A DNA stretch of 64,000 nucleotides from Microbacterium sp. Leaf288 (lineage in GTDB: Bacteria; Actinomycetota; Actinomycetes; Actinomycetales; Microbacteriaceae), in contig NZ_LMNI01000010.1 of NCBI RefSeq assembly GCF_001422925.1, positions 1,022,993 through 1,086,992 on the forward strand. Reading direction: 5' to 3'. Below the pieces are notes generated by a model. It did not search any database. It worked only from the letters and a program-made list of their open reading frames with translations, and was not told the origin of the DNA. The translations under genes and the position numbers were made by a program. This document shows, piece by piece, positions 54,062 through 61,985 of this stretch. Every line of letters starts with the position of its first letter. Positions within the stretch are counted from its first letter, which is position 1.

Positions 54062-54574
54062 ATGCTGTCGGCCTCGCCCATCCTCGTCCTCATGGGTCCG
54101 TCCGGCACCGGCAAGTCCACCGTCGGGGCCATGCTCTCCGGCAGGCTCGGATGGCCGTTCCAAGAGGGCGACGATCTCCATCCGGCTGCCAACGTCGAGA
54201 AGATGCGACGCGGTCACGCACTCACCGACGCGGACCGGATCCCGTGGCTGGAGCTCGTCGCGGCGTGGATCGACGAGCGCCGCGCGGCAGGCGAGCCCGG
54301 CATCGTGACCTGCTCGGCGCTCAAGCGCAGCTATCGCGACATCCTCCGCCGCGACAACGTCACGTTCGTGAACTTCACGGGAGACGCGGCGGTCGTGCGC
54401 GACCGCATGATGCGCAGGCAGGGGCACTTCATGCCCCCGGCGCTGCTCGACTCCCAGTTCGCGACGCTCGAGGCACCCGGGCCCGACGAGCAGGCGATCG
54501 ACATCGACATCGCGTTGCCGCCCGAGGACCAGGCGGCGCTCGTCGCGTCGGCCCTGCGGCTCGAAGGTTCATGA
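54062..54574 (+). CDS. gntK: Gluconokinase
   Basis: A 170-aa GntK/IdnK-type kinase forming 6-phosphogluconate. P loop G12-PSGTGKST-20; then FQEGDDLHPAANVEKMRRGHALTDADRIPWL, the CSALKRSYRDILR motif and RMMRRQGHFMPPALLDSQFATLE. I chose the ATG at 54062, with GGGAGA 7 nt upstream. An ATG at 54038 would overlap the gntP stop as ATGA, adding eight residues. Its product feeds Gnd downstream. Confidence 0.94.
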   Translation: MLSASPILVLMGPSGTGKSTVGAMLSGRLGWPFQEGDDLHPAANVEKMRRGHALTDADRIPWLELVAAWIDERRAAGEPGIVTCSALKRSYRDILRRDNVTFVNFTGDAAVVRDRMMRRQGHFMPPALLDSQFATLEAPGPDEQAIDIDIALPPEDQAALVASALRLEGS

Positions 54575-54693
54575 CGCTCCGGCCGAGACCCACAACGCTC
54601 CCGGGCTAGGCTCGTCACGTCAGCCGCGAGCCGCCCCGCCCGAAACCCCACGCTCACATTCGGCCGCCTCGCGGCGTGAGCAGCCGGCCATGT

Positions 54694-54724
54694 CGTGTAA
54701 CACGAACAGGTCAGACTTTAGGCT
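54694..54724 (+). promoter_or_regulatory. gnd promoter with possible GntR site
   Basis: The palindrome CGTGT-A-ACACG (54694-54704) overlaps a weak -35 (TGTAAC, 54696-54701). TAGGCT (54719-54724) is the -10 at a 17-nt spacing. Confidence 0.5.
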
Positions 54725-54750
54725 GAATAGCAACGAAGACAGGAGCTCGA

Positions 54751-56199
54751 GTGTCCGAGAATGCAGCGAACATCGGTGTGGTGGGTCTTGCGGTGATGGG
54801 GTCGAACCTCGCCCGCAACCTCGCCAGCCGCGAGGGCAACACGGTCGCGGTCTACAACCGCAGCCGGTCCAAGACCGACGAGCTGACCGCGGCGCACCCC
54901 GAGGCCGAGTTCGTGCCCGCGTTCTCGTACGAGGAGTTCGCCGCGTCGCTGCAGAAGCCGCGCGCCGCGATCATCATGGTCAAGGCCGGCCGCCCCACCG
55001 ACGCGGTCATCGACGCGCTGGTCGAGGTGTTCGAGCCCGGCGACATCATCGTCGACGGCGGCAACGCCCTCTTCACCGACACCATCCGCCGCGAGAAGGC
55101 CGTCCGCGAGACCGGCATCAACTTCGTCGGCGCCGGCATCTCCGGCGGCGAGGAGGGCGCGCTCAACGGCCCGTCGATCATGCCCGGCGGCTCGGACGAG
55201 TCGTGGGTCACCCTCGGCCCGATCCTCAAGTCCATCGCCGCGGTCGCCGAGGGCGAGCCGTGCGTCACGCACGTCGGCCACGACGGCGCCGGCCACTTCG
55301 TCAAGATGGTGCACAACGGCATCGAGTACGCCGACATGCAGCTCATCGCCGAGGCCTACGACCTGATCCGCCGCGGCACCGGCAAGAGCCCCGCCGAGAT
55401 CGCCGAGGTCTTCGCCGAGTGGAACCAGGGCGAGCTCGAGTCCTACCTCATCGAGATCACCGCAGAGGTGCTGCGTCAGGTCGACGCCGCCACCGGCCGG
55501 CCGCTCGTGGACGTCATCCTGGACCAGGCCGGCGCCAAGGGCACCGGCGCCTGGACCGTGCAGACCGCGCTGTCGCTCGGCGTGCCGGTCTCGGGCATCG
55601 CCGAGGCGACGTTCGCCCGCTCGCTCTCCTCGCATCCCGAGCAGCGCGAGGTCTCGCGCGACCTGCCGGGTCCTGAGGAGGGCCTGAAGGTCGACGACGC
55701 CGACGCGTTCATCGAGGACGTGCGCCTCGCCCTCTACGCGTCGAAGATCGTCGCGTACTCGCAGGGCTTCGACGAGATCCGCGCCGGCGCCGCCGAGTAC
55801 GACTGGACCATCGACCTCGGCGCGGTGTCGAAGATCTGGCGCGCGGGCTGCATCATCCGCGCCCAGTTCCTCAACCGCATCGCCGACGCCTACGACGCCC
55901 AGCCCGAGCTGCCCGTGCTGCTCACCGCCCCGTACTTCGTCGAGGCCCTCGGCCGTGCCCAGGGCGCGTGGCGCCGGATCGTGTCGGCAGCAGCGGGAGC
56001 CGGCATCCCCGCCCCCGCGTTCTCGTCGTCGCTGTCGTACTACGACGGCCTGCGCGCCGAGCGCCTGCCCGCCGCCCTCATCCAGGGCCAGCGCGACTTC
56101 TTCGGCGCCCACACCTACAAGCGCATCGACAAGGAAGGCACCTTCCACACGCTGTGGTCCGGCGACCGCACCGAGATCGAAGCCGAAGACACCCACTGA
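54751..56199 (+). CDS. gnd: 6-phosphogluconate dehydrogenase, decarboxylating
   Basis: A 482-aa oxidative pentose-phosphate enzyme giving ribulose-5-phosphate, CO2 and NAD(P)H. NAD(P) fold GVVGLAVMGSNLARNLASR; substrate motifs FVGAGISGGEEGALNGPSIMPGG and HFVKMVHNGIEYADMQLIAEAY, plus LDQAGAKGTGAWT. The C-terminal tail (FFGAHTYKRIDKEGTFHTLW) reaches into the partner subunit in the family. The GTG has AGGAG upstream. It follows gntK but has its own promoter, so it can serve both gluconate use and the general pathway. Confidence 0.96.
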   Translation: MSENAANIGVVGLAVMGSNLARNLASREGNTVAVYNRSRSKTDELTAAHPEAEFVPAFSYEEFAASLQKPRAAIIMVKAGRPTDAVIDALVEVFEPGDIIVDGGNALFTDTIRREKAVRETGINFVGAGISGGEEGALNGPSIMPGGSDESWVTLGPILKSIAAVAEGEPCVTHVGHDGAGHFVKMVHNGIEYADMQLIAEAYDLIRRGTGKSPAEIAEVFAEWNQGELESYLIEITAEVLRQVDAATGRPLVDVILDQAGAKGTGAWTVQTALSLGVPVSGIAEATFARSLSSHPEQREVSRDLPGPEEGLKVDDADAFIEDVRLALYASKIVAYSQGFDEIRAGAAEYDWTIDLGAVSKIWRAGCIIRAQFLNRIADAYDAQPELPVLLTAPYFVEALGRAQGAWRRIVSAAAGAGIPAPAFSSSLSYYDGLRAERLPAALIQGQRDFFGAHTYKRIDKEGTFHTLWSGDRTEIEAEDTH

Positions 56200-56215
56200 C
56201 GCCTCGACCGTACGT

Positions 56216-56252
56216 CCGAGGGCGGATCCCCACACCGGGGATCCGCCCTCGG
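56216..56252. terminator. Strong bidirectional terminator
   Basis: Perfect 16-bp stem CCGAGGGCGGATCCCC / GGGGATCCGCCCTCGG with a 5-nt loop between convergent gnd and the FAD oxidase gene. Confidence 0.85.
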
Positions 56253-56292
56253 CGTTTCAGCCCGTGCCAGCAAGACCGGGTGGGCGGACGGG

Positions 56293-57636
56293 TCAGGCGG
56301 CGTGGCCGTTCGGGCCGGGCTTGACGTTGTGGTTGCGGCAGAACACGTTGCCGGGATCCCACTCGCGCTTGACCGCGGCAAGGCGGGCCATCGTCGCCGG
56401 CGGGTACATCCGGTCGGCGAACGTGGCGTCGGTCGAAACGGTGAAGTTGCCGTACACGCCCGACCCCTTCGACTCGATCGCATCCCACTCCTCGATGACC
56501 TGCGCGCGCGTCGCGTCGTCGAGCATGCCCGGCACGTCGAACGCGCCGGCCATCGCGAACCATGTCGCGTCGCGAGCGGGGAACGCCGAGTCGTCCTGGG
56601 AGACGTCGCCGTACGCCCCGCCCAGCGAGCGCAGGAACGCGACGGATGCGGGGTGCTGCTCGCGGAACGACGCGAGCTTCTCGATCGTCTCGTCGTCGAG
56701 CACCGGCAGCAGGGTGTTGCCGCCGACGAAGCCGGGCATCGGCTGCTCGGGGTCGAACTCGGGGGCCTCGAGCAGCACGTCGGGATACTCCTGCACCCCG
56801 AACTCGCGCTCGGTCACGCCGGGCGCGCCCGCGAGCGGCGCCAGCGCGCGACGCGCGGCCTCTTCGTCGGTGCCGATCCACACCGCCGTGATGGAGGCGC
56901 CCGCGGGCGCACTCGGGTCCATCGCGGGCACATCCATGTACGTGACGGTGAGGTCGCGTGGGGCATCGGTCATCAGATCGCGCAGCACGCGGATGATCGG
57001 GCGGGCGTCGCCCTCGATGCCGTAGACCGCGTGCACCACGCCGTCGAGGGGGTGCGCCTCGAAGTCGAACCGCGTGACGACACCGAAGTTGCCGCCACCG
57101 CCGCGGAGGGCCCACAGCAACTCGGGGTGCGAGGCATCCGTCGCCTCCACCACCTCGCCGCGAGCGGTCACGAGCTGGGCGCCCACGAGCTGGTCGGACG
57201 CCAGACCCCACGCGCGCACCATCCAGCCGATGCCGCCGCCGAGGGTGAGGCCGCCGACGCCGACCGATGCGGTGTCGCCCGAACTGATCCCCAGTCCGCG
57301 CTCGGCGAGCGCGTGTGCGACCGCGCCCCACTGCGCTCCCCCGCCGACGCGGACGCGGGTGCCGTCGACCTCGATGTCGTCGAGCGCGGAGATGTCGACG
57401 GTGAGGCCACCGGGCACCCCGCCCCAGGCGCTGTGACCGCCGCCGCGGATCATGATGTCGAGCCGCTCCGCCGAGGCGTAGCGGAGGGCGCCGCGCACGT
57501 CGTCGACGGCGGCGGCGCGGATGACGGCGGCGGGCGAGCCGATGCCGGAGTGGAAGCGGCGGGCGGATTCCCATTCGGAATCGCCCGGACGGATGACGGT
57601 GCCGACGGCGCCGGTGCTGAGGTCGTCGTTGCTCAT
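56293..57636 (-). CDS. FAD-linked oxidase with BBE domain
   Basis: A 447-aa VAO-fold oxidase. FAD domain: IMIRGGGHSAWGG carries the His that can bind FAD covalently, and VGGLTLGGGIGWMVRAWGL follows. The second FAD-attachment cysteine of bicovalent enzymes is not evident. A substrate domain follows, and the C-terminal berberine-bridge block is present (YPPATMARLAAVKREWDPGNVFCRNHNVKP). Substrates of such bacterial enzymes range from sugars to alkaloids, so none is assigned. The ATG at 57636 is set by a TAGCCT hexamer 7 nt upstream. Confidence 0.86.
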   Translation of the reverse strand: MSNDDLSTGAVGTVIRPGDSEWESARRFHSGIGSPAAVIRAAAVDDVRGALRYASAERLDIMIRGGGHSAWGGVPGGLTVDISALDDIEVDGTRVRVGGGAQWGAVAHALAERGLGISSGDTASVGVGGLTLGGGIGWMVRAWGLASDQLVGAQLVTARGEVVEATDASHPELLWALRGGGGNFGVVTRFDFEAHPLDGVVHAVYGIEGDARPIIRVLRDLMTDAPRDLTVTYMDVPAMDPSAPAGASITAVWIGTDEEAARRALAPLAGAPGVTEREFGVQEYPDVLLEAPEFDPEQPMPGFVGGNTLLPVLDDETIEKLASFREQHPASVAFLRSLGGAYGDVSQDDSAFPARDATWFAMAGAFDVPGMLDDATRAQVIEEWDAIESKGSGVYGNFTVSTDATFADRMYPPATMARLAAVKREWDPGNVFCRNHNVKPGPNGHAA

Positions 57637-57643
57637 GACGGCC

Positions 57644-57649
57644 AGGCTA
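57644..57649 (-). promoter_or_regulatory. -10 element of the FAD oxidase gene
   Basis: TAGCCT, 7 nt before the ATG at 57636. Confidence 0.6.
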
Positions 57650-57723
57650 GAGGTCGGCGCCGACATCGACCAGGGTTCGCCCGGCCGAGTCGTCCACGGC
57701 CGCGGCGGGTGGGCGGACCGGCG

Positions 57724-57729
57724 TAGGCT
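57724..57729 (+). promoter_or_regulatory. -10 element of the epimerase-family gene
   Basis: TAGGCT, 7 nt before the GTG at 57737. Confidence 0.6.
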
Positions 57730-57736
57730 CGCGAAG

Positions 57737-58726
57737 GTGACGAGCATCCTCTACATCGGCGGCACCGGAACCATCAGCGCGGCGTGCGTACGCCGTTCGG
57801 TCGCCCTCGGGCACGACGTGGCGGTCCTGAACCGCGGCGGCGCCCGCCGGCCGCTCCCGCCGGCGGTCGAGCTCATCGAGGCCGACATCCGCGATGCCCC
57901 AGCCGTCCGCGCCGCGATCGGCGATCGCCGTTTCGACGTGGTCGCCGAGTTCCTGGCGTTCTCACCCGAGCACATCGCGACCGACCTCGACCTGTTCGAG
58001 GGGCGCACCGGCCAGTACGTGTTCATCAGCTCCGCCTCCGCGTACGAGAAGCCGCCGCGCCGGCTGCCGGTGACCGAGTCGACGCCGCTGCGCAACCCGT
58101 ACTGGCAGTACTCGCGCGACAAGATCGCGTGCGAAGACGTGCTGGTCGCCGCCCATCGCGAGCGCGGTCTGCCCGTCACGATCATCCGCCCGTCCCACAC
58201 CTACGATGAGCGGCTGCTGCCGACCCTCGGCCACTGGACCGACATCGCGCGCATGCGCGAGGGGCGCCCGGTCATCGTGCACGGCGACGGCACGAGCCTG
58301 TGGACCATCACGCACAGCGACGACTTCGCGGTCGCGTTCACGGGTCTGCTCGGCAATCCCGCCGCGATCGGCGAGGCGTTCACGATCACCGGCACGCACG
58401 CGCCGAGCTGGAACCAGATCTACGGGTGGCTGGCCGATGCGGCGGGTGTGGCCTCCCCCGACATCGTGCACGTCGCCTCCGACACGATCGCCGCGTTCGA
58501 GCCCGCACTCGGGCCGACCCTCATCGGCGACAAGGCGCATTCCATGGTCTTCGACGTGTCGAAGGTGCAGCAGCTCGTGCCCGAGTTCCGCACCACGATC
58601 ACGTTCGACGAGGGTGCGCGACGCATCCTCGCGTACTACGACGCGAACCCCGAGGCGCAGCAGATCGACGAAGGCCGCGACGCGCTCTTCGATCGCATCG
58701 CGGCCTTCGTGCGCGCTGCCGGCTGA
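57737..58726 (+). CDS. NAD-dependent epimerase/dehydratase (extended SDR) family protein
   Basis: A 329-aa protein with an N-terminal dinucleotide fold (SILYIGGTGTISAACVRRSVALGHDVAVLNRGG), the atypical short-chain fold related to chloroplast stem-loop-binding proteins and isoflavone reductases. The middle has YVFISSASAYEKPPRRLPVTESTPL and NPYWQYSRDKIACED, with a YxxxK-like Tyr/Lys arrangement (YSRDK), then VTIIRPSHTYDERLLPTLGHW. The substrate is unknown, possibly a sugar nucleotide. It ends 18 nt from the convergent ABC gene. Confidence 0.82.
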   Translation: MTSILYIGGTGTISAACVRRSVALGHDVAVLNRGGARRPLPPAVELIEADIRDAPAVRAAIGDRRFDVVAEFLAFSPEHIATDLDLFEGRTGQYVFISSASAYEKPPRRLPVTESTPLRNPYWQYSRDKIACEDVLVAAHRERGLPVTIIRPSHTYDERLLPTLGHWTDIARMREGRPVIVHGDGTSLWTITHSDDFAVAFTGLLGNPAAIGEAFTITGTHAPSWNQIYGWLADAAGVASPDIVHVASDTIAAFEPALGPTLIGDKAHSMVFDVSKVQQLVPEFRTTITFDEGARRILAYYDANPEAQQIDEGRDALFDRIAAFVRAAG

Positions 58727-58744
58727 ACGCCGGCCAGGCCCTGA

Positions 58745-59527
58745 TCAGCGCGTGATGTCGCGCACCGTCCCCTTGTCGAGGCGCAGGCGGCGCCGAGCGC
58801 GCCGCGCGACCGCCGAGTCGTGCGTCACGACGATGAGCGTGAGTCCTTCGTCGTTGAGGGACTGCAGCACCGCGAGGATCTCGTCGCGCATGCTCTCGTC
58901 GAGGTTGCCCGTCGGCTCGTCGGCGAGCAGCACGCGCGGCCGCTTGACGATCGCCCGTGCGATCGCGACACGCTGCTGCTGACCGCCCGACAGCTCGCCG
59001 GGGCGGTGGTCGGCGCGCTCGGCGAGCCCGACGTGCGTGAGCGCCTCCGTGACCCGCGCGGTGCGCTCGTCCCTCGACAGCCCCAGCGGCTCGAGCGCCA
59101 TGTCGACGTTCTCGTGCGCCGTGAGGGTGGGGATGAGGTTGAACCCCTGGAACACGAAGCCGATCTCGTGCGCGCGGATGCGGCCGAGCTCGCGGTTGTT
59201 CGCGGTCGCGATGTCGATCTCGCCCAGGTGCACCGAGCCGGTGGTCGGACGGTCGAGCGCGCCGAGCAGCTGCAGCAGCGTCGACTTGCCGCCGCCGGTC
59301 GGGCCCTGGATCGTGACGAAGTCGCCCGCGTCGATGGTGAGGTCGACGCCGGCGAGCGCCTTCACGACGCGGCCTTTCTGCGTGTAGGTGCGGGTCACGC
59401 CTTCGAGGCGGTATTGCGCCTGGGGCGCAGCATCCGCAGCGGCGGCCCGCTCGGTGTCGATCATGGTCATGACGTGCTCTCCCGTCGGTGAGGTGGGTTC
59501 GGGTGTGGTGGGGATGGTGTCGGACAT
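58745..59527 (-). CDS. ABC transporter ATP-binding protein (MacB/LolD type)
   Basis: A 260-aa ATPase. Walker A GPTGGGKS (75-82), Q loop FVFQGFNLIPTLTAHENV, signature LSGGQQQR (179-186), Walker B VLLADEPTGNLD, and switch His in LIVVTHDSAVA. The subgroup energises FtsX-type exporters. About 40 extra N-terminal residues are low-complexity. I use the ATG at 59527, 8 nt after the permease stop; an ATG at 59470 with GGGAG upstream would remove 19 of them and is plausible. Confidence 0.92.
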   Translation of the reverse strand: MSDTIPTTPEPTSPTGEHVMTMIDTERAAAADAAPQAQYRLEGVTRTYTQKGRVVKALAGVDLTIDAGDFVTIQGPTGGGKSTLLQLLGALDRPTTGSVHLGEIDIATANNRELGRIRAHEIGFVFQGFNLIPTLTAHENVDMALEPLGLSRDERTARVTEALTHVGLAERADHRPGELSGGQQQRVAIARAIVKRPRVLLADEPTGNLDESMRDEILAVLQSLNDEGLTLIVVTHDSAVARRARRRLRLDKGTVRDITR

Positions 59528-59535
59528 GGGATGCC

Positions 59536-61014
59536 TCAGCCCACCGATCGCAGGGCTTCGGCGGGGCTGAGCCGGGCTGCGCGCCAGCCGCCGAATGCAC
59601 CGGCTACCAGGCCGCCGAGCACCGCGATCCCGACTGCCGCGACGACGACCCAGAGGGTGATCGGCGCCGACAGCACGATGTCGGTGCCCGCCGACTGCAT
59701 GACGTTGCCGAACGCACCGCCGCCACCGCCCATCGGGCCACCGCTCTGACCGCCTTCGGGGCCGAAGCTCTGTGCCGCCGGTGCCGTCGAGATCGTCGGC
59801 GAGATGAGGTTGACGGCGATGATGCCGGCGAAGCCGATGATGAGGCCGATCACGCCGCCGATCGCGCCCTGCACGACCGATTCCCCCGCCACCTGGCCGA
59901 CCACGCGGCCGTTGGACCAGCCGATGGCCTTGAGCGTGCCGAACTCCCGCGTACGGCGTGAGACGCCCGAGATCGTGAAGAGCACGGCGAGCACGAGCGC
60001 GACGGCGAGCACGATGAGCGAGAGCCACGTGCCGAGGTTCGTGATGAGGGTGGAGGCGCTCGAGAGCGATCCCGACACGGTCGAGGCGAGGTCCGCCTGC
60101 GAGCTCACCGTGGCGTCGGGCAGCTCCTCTTGGAGGGCCGCCTGCACCGAGGCGATGGCGTCCGATGACGCGGCCTGCACATAGACGGTGGAGACGACGT
60201 CGCCGGCGCCCGAGAGCTCCTGGGCGACGCCCAGCGGGATGTACACGTCGGAGGCGGTGTCGGCCTCGTCCGAGGTCGAGGCGACGAGTCCGACGATCTC
60301 GAACTCCTGACCGCCCATGTCGATGGTGCCGCCGACGGCGAGGTCGGCCGTCGAGGCGTAGGTCGCGTCGAGCACGGCGACGTACGCGCCCTCGTCGGAC
60401 ACCTCGAGGCCGCGGCCGTCGGAGACCTCCACGGCAGACAGCGGGCCGACGGCGTCCGCCGACGGGTCGATGCCGAGCACCGTGAACGAGTCGACGCCGA
60501 ACGAACCGCCGCCGAAGCCGCCGCCCCCGCCCTCGCCCTGCTGCGGGGGCTGGCCCTGCGTGCCCGTGCCGGAGTCCGTCGAGTCATCGGGACGCTGCGG
60601 CAGCTCCCCGGAGAACGTCATGTTCGTGAGGCTGAGGGCTGCGGATGCCGCGGACACGCCCTCGACGCCCGTCACGGTGTCGAGGGTCGTGGCGTCGAGC
60701 GTCGCGCGCATCAGCTCGGTCACGAGCCGCGACTGGCTGAGCTCGGTGGTGCCGTCGTCGGTGGTCGACCCGCCGTCCTGGCCGAAGTCGAACCGGGCAC
60801 CGCCCTGGCCCGGCTCCGCCTGTGCACCGGTCACGGTGAGGTCGGTGCCGACCCCGTACACGGACTCGAGCGCCTTCGCCTGCGCGGCGCTCACGCCTGC
60901 GGCGAGCGAGTTCACGATCATCACGAGGGCGATCGCGATCGCGAGGCCGGCGGCCACGATGATCGTCTGCTTCTTGCGGCCGGCCAGCTCCCGCCGCAGA
61001 TAGGTGAAGTACAT
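59536..61014 (-). CDS. FtsX/MacB-type ABC transporter permease
   Basis: A 492-aa permease. The N-terminal segment (TIIVAAGLAIAIALVMIVNSLAAGVS) is followed by a large extracytoplasmic MacB_PCD domain (about residues 45-330). An FtsX domain with three segments follows (WLSLIVLAVALVLAVLFTISGVSRRTREFGTLKAIGWSNGRVVGQVAGESVVQGAIGGVIGLIIG; LWVVVAAVGIAVLGGLVAGAFGGWRAARLSPAEALRSV). Two Gly-rich loops are unusual: one near residue 165 in the periplasmic-side domain and one near 420 between the last segments. GAGGAG precedes the ATG. It forms an operon with the ATPase and diverges from a two-component system. Confidence 0.9.
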   Translation of the reverse strand: MYFTYLRRELAGRKKQTIIVAAGLAIAIALVMIVNSLAAGVSAAQAKALESVYGVGTDLTVTGAQAEPGQGGARFDFGQDGGSTTDDGTTELSQSRLVTELMRATLDATTLDTVTGVEGVSAASAALSLTNMTFSGELPQRPDDSTDSGTGTQGQPPQQGEGGGGGFGGGSFGVDSFTVLGIDPSADAVGPLSAVEVSDGRGLEVSDEGAYVAVLDATYASTADLAVGGTIDMGGQEFEIVGLVASTSDEADTASDVYIPLGVAQELSGAGDVVSTVYVQAASSDAIASVQAALQEELPDATVSSQADLASTVSGSLSSASTLITNLGTWLSLIVLAVALVLAVLFTISGVSRRTREFGTLKAIGWSNGRVVGQVAGESVVQGAIGGVIGLIIGFAGIIAVNLISPTISTAPAAQSFGPEGGQSGGPMGGGGGAFGNVMQSAGTDIVLSAPITLWVVVAAVGIAVLGGLVAGAFGGWRAARLSPAEALRSVG

Positions 61015-61091
61015 GGGTCTCCTCTTGGCAGGCGGAATGCCGGCCGTCGACGTGACGCTACGGAGCGGCGTGATGCGCGCCCTCAGCGCGA

Positions 61092-61108
61092 CCTATGCAC
61101 CCCTTATG
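61092..61108 (-). promoter_or_regulatory. Phased CATAGG/CATAAG sites upstream of the ABC exporter
   Basis: On the minus strand CATAAG (61108-61103) and CATAGG (61097-61092) form a direct repeat with an 11-bp period. Confidence 0.5.
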
Positions 61109-61112
61109 AACG

Positions 61113-61180
61113 GTGAGACGACAGTGCCGGGACGAGACCTCGGGTGAACCCCGGAGTCTCGTCCCGCGACTGGGGTCTCA
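61113..61180. repeat. 68-bp palindromic element, copy 2, intergenic
   Basis: Same layout as 38357-38424: outer TGAGAC / GTCTCA, inner GGGACGAGAC / GTCTCGTCCC, centre CGGGT / ACCCCG. It lies between the divergent exporter and response regulator. Confidence 0.8.
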
Positions 61181-61207
61181 CGGACGAGTGCGGTTTCACA
61201 GCCGGCG

Positions 61208-61250
61208 CATAGCGGGCTCCATAGGAATCGCATAGGAAGGCCCGCACAAT
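61208..61250 (+). promoter_or_regulatory. Response regulator promoter with CATAG repeats
   Basis: CATAGCGG (61208), CATAGGAA (61220) and CATAGGAA (61231), at 12- and 11-bp periods, precede a -10-like CACAAT (61245-61250) 6 nt before the ATG. This fits direct-repeat binding by an OmpR-type regulator and autoregulation. Confidence 0.55.
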
Positions 61251-61256
61251 GGACGC

Positions 61257-61985
61257 ATGACCAACCCCGCACCGGCCCTCCTGCGTCCCGACGGCTCGAA
61301 CCTCCGCGTCCTCGTGGTCGACGACGAGCAGATGCTCACCGACCTGCTGTCGATGGCGCTGCGCATGGAGGGCTGGGAGGTCCGCACCGCGGGCTCCGGC
61401 TTCGAGGCGCTGCAGTCCGCGCGGGACTTCGAGCCCGACGCGATGGTGCTCGACATCATGATGCCCGACCTCGACGGCATGTCCGTGCTGCAGCGGCTGC
61501 GTCAGGCGGGCGACGACGTTCCGGTGCTGTTCCTGACCGCGAAGGACGCCGTGAGCGACCGCGTCGCCGGGCTCACTGCCGGCGGCGACGACTACGTCAC
61601 GAAGCCCTTCAGCCTCGAGGAGGTCGTCGCGCGTCTTCGCGGGCTCATGCGCCGCGCCGGCACCGCCCACGCCGCGGGCGCCGAGCCGATCCTCCGCGTC
61701 GGCGACCTCACCCTCAACGAGGACAGCCACGAGGTCGAGCGCGCCGGCACCGAGATCGAGCTCACCGCGACCGAGTTCGAGCTGCTCCGCTACCTCATGC
61801 GCAACCAGCGCCGCGTGGTCTCGAAGGCGCAGATCCTCGATCGCGTCTGGAACTACGACTTCGGCGGCCGCTCGAGCGTCGTCGAGCTCTACATCTCGTA
61901 CCTCCGCAAGAAGATCGACGCGGGACTCGAACCCCTCATCCATACCGTGCGCGGCGTCGGCTACATGATCAAGGCGCCGCAGTGA
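61257..61985 (+). CDS. OmpR/PhoB-type response regulator
   Basis: A 242-aa regulator with a 16-residue head and a receiver (acidic pocket VVDDEQ, phospho-acceptor D66 in VLDIMMPDLDG, K116 in VTKPF). The winged-helix domain contains LTATEFELLRYLMRNQRRVVSKAQILDRVWNYDFGGRSSVVELYISYLRKKID and HTVRGVGYMIK. It is the TrcR/MprA-like type common in actinobacteria. The stop overlaps the kinase start (GTGA). The divergent ABC exporter is its likely target. Confidence 0.93.
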   Translation: MTNPAPALLRPDGSNLRVLVVDDEQMLTDLLSMALRMEGWEVRTAGSGFEALQSARDFEPDAMVLDIMMPDLDGMSVLQRLRQAGDDVPVLFLTAKDAVSDRVAGLTAGGDDYVTKPFSLEEVVARLRGLMRRAGTAHAAGAEPILRVGDLTLNEDSHEVERAGTEIELTATEFELLRYLMRNQRRVVSKAQILDRVWNYDFGGRSSVVELYISYLRKKIDAGLEPLIHTVRGVGYMIKAPQ

